A DNA stretch of 64,000 nt from Bradyrhizobium paxllaeri. Lineage in GTDB: Bacteria > Pseudomonadota > Alphaproteobacteria > Rhizobiales > Xanthobacteraceae. The DNA lies in the NCBI RefSeq assembly GCF_001693515.2, contig NZ_CP042968.1:7410501-7474500 (forward strand). Direction: 5' to 3'. Every line of letters begins with the position of its first letter. Position 1 is the first letter of the stretch. This document shows positions 37,474 through 47,393 of this stretch, piece after piece. The notes beneath the pieces are model-generated. The model saw nothing but the letters and a program-made list of their open reading frames with translations. It was not told the DNA's origin and did no database searches. The position numbers and the translations under genes are program-made.

Positions 37474-38622
37474 ATGTTCAACAAGTTTCACAGGCAATCG
37501 GCGTCGCGGCTCAATGTCGTAGTGGTCACGCCCGGCGGTGAAGGAGGACGAGGTGGAATCGATCGCATGATGGATGCCATTCGACACGAATTTCGCGAGC
37601 ATCCGCAGGTCGATGTTGACCTTCGGTTCGTGGTCAGTCGAGGCGACAACATATACCTGTCGCCCATCGTGCTAACTTGGGCTCTTCTGAGAATAATCTA
37701 CCTGCATGCGTGGCAGGGGATCGACGTCATTCATATAAACCTTTCTGCAAACGCAAGCGTCTACCGGAAGTTGATCGTTGCAGCCGCTGCATCAACGTTG
37801 CGCATTCCGTACGTCGTTCATCTCCATTCAGGTGAGTTCGGCACCTTCTGGGAATCGCGCAATGAACAGATGCGTCGTCGGATAGACGCTCTCTTTACCA
37901 AAGCCAAATCCGTAATCGTGCTTGGTCGGGTATGGTCAGATCTGGTCGCGACAAAGTTGCCGGAGCTGGCAGACCGCTTAGTCATTATGCCCAATTCGAC
38001 CAGGGCGCAGCGTCATCATTCTCACTCTGATGGCCCAGTAAGAATCCTGTTTCTCGGTCGCCTTGGCCCGACCAAGGGAATTGGCGATCTCCTCGATTCG
38101 TTCGAGATAATCCGGCATCGCAATGACTGGCAGGCGACGCTCGCCGGCGATGGCGCAGTCGCAGAAACCCGCCTCTCGGTCGAACGCCGTGGACTTGCCG
38201 GTTGCGTGACAGTGCCCGGATGGCTCGATGACGACGGCGTAACGGCTGAACTACGGGCGGCTGATGTTCTTGTCCTGCCCTCCTGGGTCGAGAATCTGCC
38301 GATGTGCGTGGTGGAAGCTTTTGCCCATGGACTAGCGGTTGTGTGCACACCGGTGGGCGCCCTGCCGGAGATTGTGGAGCACGAGATGACAGGTCTTTTG
38401 GTGCCCGCGAAAAATGCCCCAGCCTTGGCCTCAGCGTTGGAACGGCTTCTGACTGATCCCGTCCTTCGCGCCCGGCTCGGGAATCAAGCGCGGGTCCAAC
38501 ATGCTGCTCGATTTGAGATTGGCGGCTATGTCGACAAGCTCGTTGGGGTGTGGCGCGGAGCTTCGCGCACGGAACGGTGTCTGGTCACTTCTAAAAGTTC
38601 GATGACGGCCCGCGCTAGGTGA
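37474..38622 (+). CDS. Glycosyltransferase family 4
   Basis: 382-residue GT-B fold enzyme. The N-terminal half shows the loop GGEGGRGGIDRMMDAIR. The C-terminal half has ILFLGRLGPTKGIGDLLDSF and the E-x7-E nucleotide-sugar motif region LPSWVENLPMCVVEAFAHGLAVVCTPVGALPEIVEHEMTGLLV. It begins 18 bases after the epimerase-dehydrogenase fusion. It is the clearest repeat-unit glycosyltransferase in the locus; donor and linkage cannot be read. Confidence 0.92.
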   Translation: MFNKFHRQSASRLNVVVVTPGGEGGRGGIDRMMDAIRHEFREHPQVDVDLRFVVSRGDNIYLSPIVLTWALLRIIYLHAWQGIDVIHINLSANASVYRKLIVAAAASTLRIPYVVHLHSGEFGTFWESRNEQMRRRIDALFTKAKSVIVLGRVWSDLVATKLPELADRLVIMPNSTRAQRHHSHSDGPVRILFLGRLGPTKGIGDLLDSFEIIRHRNDWQATLAGDGAVAETRLSVERRGLAGCVTVPGWLDDDGVTAELRAADVLVLPSWVENLPMCVVEAFAHGLAVVCTPVGALPEIVEHEMTGLLVPAKNAPALASALERLLTDPVLRARLGNQARVQHAARFEIGGYVDKLVGVWRGASRTERCLVTSKSSMTARAR

Positions 38623-39129
38623 ATGGTCGGGAGCGAGCTGGTCGCCGCGATCCGAAGTATGCAACGTTTATCGGGAATGATCCGCAACGTGGGCGCAATA
38701 CCTCGTTCAGATGCAGTGGGTGCGGCAATGCGCGCCGCATGGTCACAACGGTGATGAGCAGATTGACCTCGTCCTGGCCATGGCCCGCGATCACCTTCCG
38801 GAGTAACCCACAATTGACAGCGCTTACACGCCGAGTGAACCCGATCTGCGGGTTTCTACGGGTGTTATTCTCAACGCTTTTGCTTACACTTTGCTCCACA
38901 TAGGTGGACGGTCTTCGGAGAGAACTGAAACTGCCGACCATCTTTACTTTTGCGAATGACGCCGGTGCGATTCTGATTGTAGAAGAAGCTATCTCGTTGC
39001 GGCAGCGGTTCTTTGCCGCGATCAGATACTCCACGCACCCTGGCCGACAACTCACTCCTGCATGCGTCGTGCAGGCAACTATGCGTACCGTGCCTTCAAT
39101 GTTTTCTTTCAACCTGTTTATCCGCGAAT
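38623..39129. other. Gap with no convincing gene
   Basis: 507 bp. Two plus-strand frames (38619-38903 and 38904-39254) have no ribosome-binding site and no recognisable motif, and the second overlaps the deacetylase. I treat the stretch as non-coding; a decayed gene cannot be excluded. Confidence 0.4.
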
Positions 39130-40131
39130 ATGTTCGTGACCCAGATGACCCAGATCTTGAAGGATTGCCTCTACTACGGCGTGAGTCGGGCTGGAGAACT
39201 CCCCTTTGTTCAGGCACGCTTCGCAGCTCGCGCGGCCATCATACTGTTGCATGAGATACAGCGCGACTGTCAGGCGGAATTGATGACCGGAACATCAGTT
39301 TCGTTTCTTGAGTACATACTCGATTGGCTGCAACGAGAAGGATGGTCGATCGTCAGCCTCGATGAATGCCTCGAGCGACTGGCAAGAAACGATCAATCTA
39401 GCCGTTATGCAGTTCTGACTTTCGACGACGGCTACCGTGACAATGTCTCTGTGGCGCTTCCAATCCTGGAACGACACAACGCGCCGTTCATGATGTACGT
39501 ACCTACCGGAGCCCCTACGCGATCCATGCAGTCGTGGTGGTTGGGTTTGCGCAAATTGTTTCTCTCTAAAGACACTGTTGCAATAGACGCATTGGGTCGA
39601 CAGTTTCATTGTCCTGATACTCGAAGCAAGACGTCCGCGTTGGCCGAGGTGACCCGGTGGGTTCACCAGGATTACCGGCGGAGTGCGATGCTCGCGCCTA
39701 CGTTCAAACAGAATGGAATTTCGCTGGTGGCATTGAATGACGCCTATTTCCTGGATGAACGCGAGCTTGGCCTTCTTGCGCGTCATCCGCTCGCGTCATT
39801 CGGCGGCCACACGACCTCACATGCAGCGCTCGCGACGCTCGACGAGCCCTCGGCGCGTGCCGAATTGGCCAATAACCGCGCCTACCTCGAGAATTTGCTT
39901 CAACGGTCCGTTCGACACGTTGCATATCCGTATGGCGGTCCTAGAGCGTGCGATGTTCGTGAAGAGCATCTCGCGTGCGAAGTTGGGTTTCAAACAGCGG
40001 TGACAACACGACAAGGACAACTGCGCGAGCACAAGATGAATCACTTTGCACTCCCCAGAATCGGCTTTAGCAGTCGTTCGGGCTTCACGGCTCGAATGAG
40101 CGGCATCATGGAGGCCGTCCAGGCGCTATGA
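39130..40131 (+). CDS. Polysaccharide deacetylase family protein
   Basis: NodB-type carbohydrate esterase domain. The metal-binding first motif is LTFDDGYRDN (about residue 96) and the second is SFGGHTTSH (about 224), both with the expected Asp and His ligands. YPYGG follows (motif 3). 333 residues if started at 39130; no good ribosome-binding site was found and the frame is open to 39013, so the start is uncertain. No signal peptide: it may act on cytoplasmic lipid-linked intermediates, removing N-acetyl groups from a hexosamine. Confidence 0.85.
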   Translation: MFVTQMTQILKDCLYYGVSRAGELPFVQARFAARAAIILLHEIQRDCQAELMTGTSVSFLEYILDWLQREGWSIVSLDECLERLARNDQSSRYAVLTFDDGYRDNVSVALPILERHNAPFMMYVPTGAPTRSMQSWWLGLRKLFLSKDTVAIDALGRQFHCPDTRSKTSALAEVTRWVHQDYRRSAMLAPTFKQNGISLVALNDAYFLDERELGLLARHPLASFGGHTTSHAALATLDEPSARAELANNRAYLENLLQRSVRHVAYPYGGPRACDVREEHLACEVGFQTAVTTRQGQLREHKMNHFALPRIGFSSRSGFTARMSGIMEAVQAL

Positions 40132-40261
40132 GCCCGTCCCACGAACGGATCCCGCTCGAAGTTATTTCGACCCGCGCAGGACCGGAAATGAAGCGACCGC
40201 TTTTCGGACTAGTGATTCATCGGATTAGGGTTCGCGGAAGGCGGTCGATACCAGGTTCAGA

Positions 40262-41254
40262 ATGCCCGAAAGAACTGCACTCAGCGTGAACCACTTTGTT
40301 GGATCAGCCTCCGCTTCATGGACAGTCCGCCCGCCAGCACTCGGCTTGATCGTGAGCATCGGTTTGCGCCTGGGTGCCCTTCTGCTTTCCCAAGGATCAG
40401 CATCGCCCAGTCACGCCGCCGAGCTTCTTTTCAAGTCCAGCTTCAACGGGAGCCTGTTGAGTGAGCCGTACGAATGTCAGACATCCTGCTGGCAGGATAT
40501 CAAGGGTTCCGATGCATTGACCGATCATAACTGGGCGCCTCAAATTTGGCGGGGCACTGGAAAGCTGCAACTTCTCGCCGATACACCAGTTACGCCTAAT
40601 ACGGTGAGCAATTACGTTTTCAACGAAATCCAGAGAGTCAGGGGACCCCGCGGTCAACAAACCTCCGTTCTCTACAGCGAAATGCGGAAGCGCGGCAGCA
40701 GTGCCACGCAAAATCCATATCTTCTCACGCCGTCAACCTCTACTTTGCAAGGCGACCTTTACGTAAGCTACTGGATAAAACTTCAGCCTGACTTACTGAA
40801 GAAGCTCGGGCCAAACAATTGGTGGGTCCTCTTCGAATGGAAGACCAATGCACAACATAGGCTCATTACCTATATATTGGTCGACCGCCTGAACAGGCCG
40901 TACTGGCATTTGAAAACTGACGATCTGTCGGATGGTCCGGCCAAGAGTTTCTGGGAGATCTCGAACCGTACAGCTCCCGTGCCGGTTGGGGAATGGTTCA
41001 AGTTCGAATTCTTCTGGCACCGGAGTTCTCAGCGCGACGGACGCGCATGGCAGGCCATCAATGGGCAAGTCGTGTTCGATCGCTTCGGATCATTGCTTGG
41101 CGGAAACGATCCCATAGACCGCATTATGGTCACGCAAGTCTATTCTGGTGGTTCACTCCCACTGTATCAGTGGGTAGAGGACATCGAAATATGGGATGGG
41201 TTTCCCTGCGGAGACGGCACGCCCTGTGGACCAAAGCTGACCGTTCCCCAATGA
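40262..41254 (+). CDS. Putative exported polysaccharide-lyase-like (concanavalin-fold) protein
   Basis: 330 residues. A long N-region with hydrophobic core ALGLIVSIGLRLGALLLSQGSASPSHAAE looks like a signal peptide. The rest is a beta-rich fold of the heparin-lyase-I-like kind: KSSFNGSLL at the start, YVSYWIKLQPDLL, GEWFKFEFFWHRSS...GRAWQAINGQVVFD and the closing VTQVYSGG...YQWVEDIEIWDG. This is the same architecture as the lyase-like domains at 53.5 and 56.3 kb. It probably binds or trims the polymer; activity not certain. Confidence 0.72.
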   Translation: MPERTALSVNHFVGSASASWTVRPPALGLIVSIGLRLGALLLSQGSASPSHAAELLFKSSFNGSLLSEPYECQTSCWQDIKGSDALTDHNWAPQIWRGTGKLQLLADTPVTPNTVSNYVFNEIQRVRGPRGQQTSVLYSEMRKRGSSATQNPYLLTPSTSTLQGDLYVSYWIKLQPDLLKKLGPNNWWVLFEWKTNAQHRLITYILVDRLNRPYWHLKTDDLSDGPAKSFWEISNRTAPVPVGEWFKFEFFWHRSSQRDGRAWQAINGQVVFDRFGSLLGGNDPIDRIMVTQVYSGGSLPLYQWVEDIEIWDGFPCGDGTPCGPKLTVPQ

Positions 41255-41363
41255 CGGATTGCATGTGCAACGTGGCAGCTAAAACCAGCATCCAAGACCT
41301 GGCGGCAGCCCAACGGTACAAGCCTCAGCTCATCGTTTGTCAGATTGAATGACAGCATCGAGG

Positions 41364-42521
41364 TCATCCACGTGCCGGCAGACCGCGCGGCTTGATCATC
41401 TCGTCAACCAAACTCTCGGATAGCTCTTTTTGCTGTGCTTTCCCGGCCATGAAAAGCACGAACAACAGGTTGGATTGATGGAAGACCACACCGTTCGTGA
41501 AAAAGAGCACCAGAAACAATGCAACGCAGGGCATCCTGTATTCAGCCTCCAGACGCGATAGGATCACATACCACGCATAAAGAACGGCTGTTGTGCCGAC
41601 AAGTCCGTAACAAATCATCAGATTGAGAAGGTCGTTATGAGCAAGGAACGGGAAGGAACCATATTGCCAGACCGCTCCGCGCCCAAATAACAGCTCCAAC
41701 AGCGATGAGTTCTCCAGCATTTGAACATAGTAGCGCCAAATTTCGTCGCGCCCGCTCATCAGATTGGATGTGTCTTGCTCAAAGAAAACCCGATCTCGAT
41801 AGAGAATTCGTTGGAGGAAGCCATCCACAAATTCGGAGTTCGACAGAAGAACGGCGATGGCGACGACAGAAACGCCAAGCGTCACCAGAAACACCCTCAA
41901 GTTGAATGTGCTGTATTTCTTGATCAAGAACGCGAGCAGGAAACCAAGGAGGGCAGATCGGACATTGAGAACGGTTAGCAGGACCAAAGCAATGACTGAA
42001 AGACCGATCCATTGATTGATCAACAAGATTGAAAATTTGGCTATCGTCTGGGCTACCACATGGAAAGACTTCTCTCCTTCCCCGGTGCCGGCATTTCCGC
42101 CGAATTTCGTCAACAGATCTGCCTCCGGCTCGCCCTCGCTGAAAACGAAAATGAGCAATAATCCGCACAACACCGGTATACCAAATCTCAACGTTCGCTT
42201 TCGCAAATCGACAAAGATTGACGGCTCGCAGCGCGACAGGAACAACAGGAATATGATCGGCAGCAAGACTGTTACGGAAAAATAGAGTTGTGAGGTCGCT
42301 TCGGCAGGAATCCAGAGCAGGTTAACTATCGCCAGCCAACAGACGGCAAGGCCAATAGCCATGTCACCGCGAGTGGTGCCAAACGTTGCAATCTTTATGG
42401 CCGTCAGCGCCAACGCCCCGCCGACGTAAAGCGCGACCAACGTCGTCCCCTTTTCCCCAGGGCTGAGAATATCGGCACTGCACCGAAACATAAGAAACAA
42501 GAACAACGCGTTTACGAACAT
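41364..42521 (-). CDS. O-antigen/exopolysaccharide polymerase (Wzy-like)
   Basis: 385-residue protein with about ten membrane helices and a large periplasmic loop containing SGRDEIWRYYVQMLENSSLLELLFGRG, then FPFLAHNDLLNLMICYGLVGT. This is the loop and HND pattern of Wzy/O-antigen ligase family members. AAGGAG precedes the ATG. Lying among polysaccharide genes with a Wzx and a Wzz protein, it is best called the polymerase. Primary sequence conservation in this family is low. Confidence 0.8.
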   Translation of the reverse strand: MFVNALFLFLMFRCSADILSPGEKGTTLVALYVGGALALTAIKIATFGTTRGDMAIGLAVCWLAIVNLLWIPAEATSQLYFSVTVLLPIIFLLFLSRCEPSIFVDLRKRTLRFGIPVLCGLLLIFVFSEGEPEADLLTKFGGNAGTGEGEKSFHVVAQTIAKFSILLINQWIGLSVIALVLLTVLNVRSALLGFLLAFLIKKYSTFNLRVFLVTLGVSVVAIAVLLSNSEFVDGFLQRILYRDRVFFEQDTSNLMSGRDEIWRYYVQMLENSSLLELLFGRGAVWQYGSFPFLAHNDLLNLMICYGLVGTTAVLYAWYVILSRLEAEYRMPCVALFLVLFFTNGVVFHQSNLLFVLFMAGKAQQKELSESLVDEMIKPRGLPARG

Positions 42522-42578
42522 CCCCGGCCACTCCTTAGGGGATCGAATTTTCTCGACAATCTCTTGGATCGATCACAA

Positions 42579-44501
42579 TTAGCGTCCTCCTGCAGCCCTC
42601 GCAGCATTGCCCTCAAACTGATCGCGCTGTGATGGCTTGAATGTTCGGATGAACATTTCGAGATTTGTCAATGACCAGATGACCCTTTCATGATTCTGCC
42701 GGCCTCCGACATGTTCAGCCACGAGGCCACGAAGCTTCGTCCTGTTACATATCCTCGCTACACTTGATGCGTCACTTACCAGCATGTCATGTATGAAATT
42801 ACGGTAAGGGCCTCTGAACCACTCTCCGATCGGAACACGGAATCCAACCTTCTTCCGTCGCACGATCTCCGGTGGCAGAATCTTGTCCATCGCCGCACGC
42901 AACACTGTCTTGCCGCCTTTGCCGCCCGTCAGGAACTCGTCCGGGAAGCGCGCAACGACACTCGCCAGCACTGTATCCATGAATGGCATCCGGCCCTCGA
43001 TGGACCCTGCCATCATCATTCGATCGCCTCGTTCCAACAGATCGTCTGGAAGCCAGGATGTCTGATCGAAGAACAATGTACGCCGCAGACTTGACTTCAG
43101 CCCCGACGAGTACGGATAGATGTCGGGCGGCGTTGCCGATACGGGCCGGCCTAGCATCGCCTCAACTTCGGCAACCGAAGTGCCGCCGAACCACACTCGC
43201 ATGCGGTTCACAAGATCGCGCTCGCTCGCAGCTAACGCAAGGATCTTCACGCGCCGCATCCCATAGGGCAATGAATGCACCAACGGGTAGATCAGCCGCT
43301 CGTGTACCCGCTGCGGCATCAGCCACTGATACAAATCTATCCACTGCTCAGCCCGATGCTTCGGATATCCTCCCATCAACTCATCGGCGCCTTCTCCCGT
43401 GAGTACCATCTTCACGCTACGAGAGGCCATCTCCGAAAGCATGAAGATCGGGACATCAGATGTCTCGCTTACCGGAGCACCGCGGCGCACGACAGCGGTT
43501 GACCAATGTTCCATGAAGGCGTCGGGCGCGACCACTAGTTCATTGTGGTTGGTCCCAAACCGGCCCGCAATGACACGCGCGTGGTCGAGCTCTGAGTACT
43601 CCGCCTCCCGAAAACCCACCGAGAACGTTCGCGCGGGCTCCGCGCTATGTTTGACCATGGTTGCGACGACCGCCGACGAGTCGAGACCACCCGAAAGGTA
43701 GGCTCCGAACGGCGCATCGCTGCGCATACGGATTCGGACGGCCTCATCGAATGCCCCTTCAAACAAACGAATCGCATCGTCAAAGGACTTGACGTCCGGC
43801 ATTGTCGTCGCAAACGGCGGCGTGAAATACCGAGTCGTTTTCAGCGTCCCGCTTTGCCATACGGCATAGTGACCAGGTTGCAGCTTCTTCACCGCACGGA
43901 AGAACGTGGACGGCCCCGGAACGTAGCGATTAAGAAGATAGTGGCCGAGTGCGTCGGAATCGAACTCTCTATCGAGGCCCGGAAACTGAACGAGCGGCTC
44001 GATCTCCGAGCCGAAGAGAAGAACGCCTTGCAGCTCAGCGAGAAACAGGGGCTTCTTGCCGAAGGCATCCCGGGCAAGTATTAGCCGCTGCTCTGTTTCA
44101 TCCCAGAGCGCAAAGCCGAACATTCCGCGAAATCTTCGGACTGCATCAAGGTGCCAGGCGCGATATGCTTCAATGAGCACCTCGGAGTCTGAGTTCGTGC
44201 GAAACCGGTGGCCCAGGGCAACAAGCTCCTGCCGGAGTTCAATATAATTATAGATCTCGCCGTTGAAGATTAGCGTGAATCGGCCATCCTCGCTTGACAT
44301 TGGTTGCGCGCCACCACCGATATCAATAATCGAAAGCCGACGGTGGCCGAAGCCGATTTGAAACCGCTCATCTGACGTCTTGTGGAGCCAGTAGCCGGAG
44401 CCGTCCGGCCCTCGATGAAACATCAGATCCGTAAGGCTGATAAGAGTCTCGCGATCCCTGCTCTGCGCTGCCCCAAGAACCCAACCAAATATTCCGCACA
44501 T
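42579..44501 (-). CDS. asnB: Asparagine synthetase-type glutamine amidotransferase
   Basis: 640 residues. Cys2 (MCGIFGWV) is the N-terminal nucleophile of the class II glutaminase domain, with FHRGPDGSG, GFGHRRLSIID and LIFNGEIYNYIELR following. The synthetase domain has the pyrophosphate loop YLSGGLDSSAV (about 260-270), VLTGEGADELMGGY and a C-terminal KVGFRVPIGEW. In surface-polysaccharide loci such enzymes commonly amidate the carboxyl of a uronic acid; here ManNAcA made by WecBC is the obvious substrate. Free asparagine synthesis is the alternative. Confidence 0.92.
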   Translation of the reverse strand: MCGIFGWVLGAAQSRDRETLISLTDLMFHRGPDGSGYWLHKTSDERFQIGFGHRRLSIIDIGGGAQPMSSEDGRFTLIFNGEIYNYIELRQELVALGHRFRTNSDSEVLIEAYRAWHLDAVRRFRGMFGFALWDETEQRLILARDAFGKKPLFLAELQGVLLFGSEIEPLVQFPGLDREFDSDALGHYLLNRYVPGPSTFFRAVKKLQPGHYAVWQSGTLKTTRYFTPPFATTMPDVKSFDDAIRLFEGAFDEAVRIRMRSDAPFGAYLSGGLDSSAVVATMVKHSAEPARTFSVGFREAEYSELDHARVIAGRFGTNHNELVVAPDAFMEHWSTAVVRRGAPVSETSDVPIFMLSEMASRSVKMVLTGEGADELMGGYPKHRAEQWIDLYQWLMPQRVHERLIYPLVHSLPYGMRRVKILALAASERDLVNRMRVWFGGTSVAEVEAMLGRPVSATPPDIYPYSSGLKSSLRRTLFFDQTSWLPDDLLERGDRMMMAGSIEGRMPFMDTVLASVVARFPDEFLTGGKGGKTVLRAAMDKILPPEIVRRKKVGFRVPIGEWFRGPYRNFIHDMLVSDASSVARICNRTKLRGLVAEHVGGRQNHERVIWSLTNLEMFIRTFKPSQRDQFEGNAARAAGGR

Positions 44502-45094
44502 CGCAAATGCCTTATCCAGAGACAGTTAGATGATCGCCGGCACATGCTCGGTCGAGTTGACCGGTGCGATTAAGCTGTCAATCCAGCTGAACAACGCCAG
44601 AAAGCAAAATGACACGTTACCCGACTGGACCGTGTGGGGCGCGCGGACATTCGGCCTCTCGTGCAAATGCTGTTGGCTACGCATCGCCCTGCCTACGAGT
44701 TCGACCGTAACGGCCGTCAGGAGTTCAATGAGGCATCCTAGAAAATGACGGACGCATCGCCACCCCCCAGCCGCGTCATGTCGACGTAGCCAAGTCCAAA
44801 CACCGCAATATTTCATCCTGCTACAATCGCCTTGGAGCATCCTGCTACAATAGCCTTGGGGCGCGCTGAGCAACCAGAGGCAAAAGGATTGTTATCTGGG
44901 GCTACGGGGCTACCCAATTGTAAGTAACTCGGCCATGAACCGAGTCAGCCGTCCACGTAAGCCACAGCATGCGCCGCGCCCGACCCCTTCCGCAATCGTC
45001 CGCGGAAGCTGGGCGAGGTGTCTCTGGCCTGGACACGCCAGAAAGATGCTGCTCCATCCCGGTTGCTATACAGCCGGGTGAAGACTAGCGGCGC
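44502..45094. other. Gap upstream of asnB with a short tandem repeat
   Basis: 593 bp without a supported gene. The only clear structure is a 24-bp tandem repeat (44814-44861, reported separately). Frames on both strands (e.g. 44526-44873 minus) have no ribosome-binding site or motif. The asnB promoter should lie here. Confidence 0.4.
44814..44861. repeat. Tandem duplication of a 24-bp sequence
   Basis: Two adjacent copies of CATCCTGCTACAATNGCCTT followed by GGNG (44814-44837 and 44838-44861) differ at two positions. Each contains TACAAT, a possible -10 element. Confidence 0.85.
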
Positions 45095-45955
45095 CTACGC
45101 GACACTATACTCGTCGATGAGACGCTTCGTGTTCAGAATGTTGCTCTTGCTGGAAGCTCCAAATACGATCGATTCTATTTTCTGACTGCAGACGTATTCG
45201 ATTGCCTCGCGCGGCTCGATCGCTCCGGAAGCCAAGACAGACATTGCCACGGGTCTGAATTTGCGCGACGCAATCGTCTTTTCATATAGGTCGATACCGC
45301 CGCACATCCGAAAGCCCAGCTTGTTCATGTTCGCACATACTATCGGATTTTCTATGCCAACTTGCTCCAGAGCATCCAGAAGACGCGGCATGTTCATTGT
45401 TATAAAGCCTGGCTCGGCCTTATAGCGGTCCTGCACGTGGTCAGCAAAAATGCGAAACGCGTCCTTGATCCCCATTCCGAGCAACAGGTCGGTGACCACG
45501 TTCTGAAGAAAGATAACCGGCGTCTTCAGCCCACTGAACATTTTCATCTCGGCGTCGATCAGGAGCCGCGCCATACCCTCCACATCGCGCCTGGCTACAG
45601 ATACACTACCCCTCACCAGCGCAGAAAGGGCTCCCTCTGCGGGCAAAAACCGCTTCAACGCCTCCATCGTTCCGTGCTCGGTTACGGCATTCGCATATTT
45701 ATGGGCGTACGGCATGCAAGGATAGAATTCGAGCTTCGAGTATCGCTCCGGGTGCAAACGGACATGCGCGCAGACCTCAGCGATTCGATCATGCGTCGTA
45801 CACATGAAGACATGGATGCCGCTGTCATAGGCGGCATCCAGCAAATCAGTAATTTCGTGTATATCCGCGAAGCGGATGGCCTGCGCACGCGCCTTTTCTT
45901 CGGACATGTGATTGATGCCGAAGAACTGATTATCGCCGAACAATATTCGATCCAC
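45095..45955 (-). CDS. TIM-barrel protein, distantly aldo/keto-reductase-like
   Basis: 286 residues with GTG start and a very strong GGAGGAGG ribosome-binding site. It opens DRILFGDNQFFGINHMSEEKAR and has alternating strand-helix pattern. It ends with IEYVCSQKIESIVFGASSKSNILNTKRLIDEY, which resembles the cofactor-binding end of aldo/keto reductases (GAS...NI). The catalytic Tyr/Lys of that family are not obvious. It follows the Gfo/Idh oxidoreductase gene by 36 bases, so the pair may process the same sugar intermediate. Exact reaction unknown. Confidence 0.7.
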   Translation of the reverse strand: MDRILFGDNQFFGINHMSEEKARAQAIRFADIHEITDLLDAAYDSGIHVFMCTTHDRIAEVCAHVRLHPERYSKLEFYPCMPYAHKYANAVTEHGTMEALKRFLPAEGALSALVRGSVSVARRDVEGMARLLIDAEMKMFSGLKTPVIFLQNVVTDLLLGMGIKDAFRIFADHVQDRYKAEPGFITMNMPRLLDALEQVGIENPIVCANMNKLGFRMCGGIDLYEKTIASRKFRPVAMSVLASGAIEPREAIEYVCSQKIESIVFGASSKSNILNTKRLIDEYSVA

Positions 45956-45991
45956 TGGCCCCTCCTCCCCTGGTGGGAGAGTATATCTATC

Positions 45992-47095
45992 TCAGCGCCC
46001 CATGACCGCGGACAAGAAGCCTCCAGACCCGTTCGGGCTCAGAGTTGGGCTCCTGGATCCGGAATCCACTTGCCGCCACGCTTCTCCCGCATTCTGCAAC
46101 ATCGCGGACACGACACAATCAGTTTGAACCGCGGAATCGAAGGACGAGATATTCTCCCGGCGACCTTCAACGATGCATTGGAAGAAGTGGTCGAGCTGCG
46201 CAGAATATTCCTCACCCCGCAGGTAATACCAAACATCGCTATGAAAGTCGGTTGTATGACGAATATCCCAACCCTCTTTCGCCGCAACAGCGCCGCCCGC
46301 CGCGGCTCGAATGAATGTCTTCACTTCCTGGCGGTCAACGACCATACGTCCATTCGTGCCCCAGAGCGTGACCTGCGTCGACATTCTGCGCAAACTGTCG
46401 TCGCTCCAATTGGCGGCGATCATCCCCGTCATGCCATCGGCAAAATGCATCGTCGCGTAGACCTCGTCGTCCACGTCCCGGGAAAATATCCTGTTGAGCA
46501 CCGTCCCGGACACAGCATCGGGCCTGCCAACGAGATAATTCACGATATCGATTGCATGGCATGCGTAATCATAGAGGCAGCCGCCGCCCTCGCTGCCCTT
46601 CGATCGCCATGTCGCCCCTTTGGGTCGCAACACCACCGGGCCATAGGCTTCAACCCTGACGTGATGAAGCCGGCCAAGCGCGTGCGCATCGAGTAGACGC
46701 TTGGCCTCGTTGAACGCCCCGACGAATCGGTAGTGATACCCCACCTGGTTGACAACACCTTTCCTTTCAGCCAGCTCCGCCAGATCGAGACCGTCGGACA
46801 CATCGAGGCAAAATGGCTTTTCGCAAAACACGTGCAGGCCTCTATTGAGGGCCTCGCGGACCATTTCGCCATGAAATCGCGAAGGCGTCGCAATGATGAC
46901 TGCATCGAGCGATTTCTTATCGAGCATTTCCCGATAATTGGAGAAAACCTCGATGCCGGTATATTTGTGGAGGATGCCGCACAAATAACTCGCACTATCG
47001 CAAATTCCGACCAGCTTGACCGCGGGATGCGTGTTGACAATCGCGAGATGGGAAAGCCCCATCTTGCCGAGCCCAATCAGACCAACATTGAGCAT
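45992..47095 (-). CDS. Gfo/Idh/MocA family oxidoreductase
   Basis: 367 residues from ATG 47095 (GGAG six bases upstream), which starts directly at the Rossmann fold MLNVGLIGLGKMGLSHL. Other landmarks are IIATPSRFHGEMVREALNRGLHVFCEKPF with the EKP catalytic lysine region, and GYHYRF. The GGGCLYDYACHAIDI segment carries the conserved His. An upstream in-frame ATG at 47185 would add 30 residues without family similarity and overlap a decayed gene. Likely an NAD(P)-dependent sugar dehydrogenase working on a nucleotide sugar or precursor for the polysaccharide. Confidence 0.9.
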   Translation of the reverse strand: MLNVGLIGLGKMGLSHLAIVNTHPAVKLVGICDSASYLCGILHKYTGIEVFSNYREMLDKKSLDAVIIATPSRFHGEMVREALNRGLHVFCEKPFCLDVSDGLDLAELAERKGVVNQVGYHYRFVGAFNEAKRLLDAHALGRLHHVRVEAYGPVVLRPKGATWRSKGSEGGGCLYDYACHAIDIVNYLVGRPDAVSGTVLNRIFSRDVDDEVYATMHFADGMTGMIAANWSDDSLRRMSTQVTLWGTNGRMVVDRQEVKTFIRAAAGGAVAAKEGWDIRHTTDFHSDVWYYLRGEEYSAQLDHFFQCIVEGRRENISSFDSAVQTDCVVSAMLQNAGEAWRQVDSGSRSPTLSPNGSGGFLSAVMGR

Positions 47096-47182
47096 AGCAA
47101 TCTCCATAACATGGGCCACGGCCTTCAATCCCCCAGAAATGCACGTCCCCGATGAGAACACCAACGGGGCGCTTCTGCTCGA

Positions 47183-47393
47183 CACTGGACCGCAGAAGGC
47201 GATGATAGAGCAGGGCTGCTAAATAGGCGGCAACGGCAATGAGTAGGAAAGTCGCTGCTGCCAATACCAGCAGGACGGCCAATCTACCCATACCGACCCT
47301 GGCTGGAGCTGCCCCGCCGACATCGTGCGAAAGCGCGGGAAGCTTGGTGACACTCGTGGAGGACGGCAAATTGGTAAAGAACGAATAGCTCAT
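47183..47393 (-). pseudogene. Truncated copy of the initiating sugar phosphotransferase (N-terminus only)
   Basis: Minus-strand fragment beginning ATG 47393. MSYSFFTNLPSSTSVTK and MGRLAVLLVLAAATFLLIAVAAYLAALLYHRLL align with MTYASFTNLPASTKPQA and HHLAVLLILSASTEFLLVALAAYSAAVLYHLIL of the intact gene at 30032. Similarity ends after about 70 residues, next to the Gfo/Idh gene; the catalytic domain is gone. The upstream ~90 bases (to about 47482) also match the leader of the intact gene (CTACCCATTAATAGCAATGTC versus CTACCCATTTATAGGCAATTTC). It is a remnant of a duplicated or replaced locus end. The remaining sequence up to 47646 shows nothing further. Confidence 0.82.
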
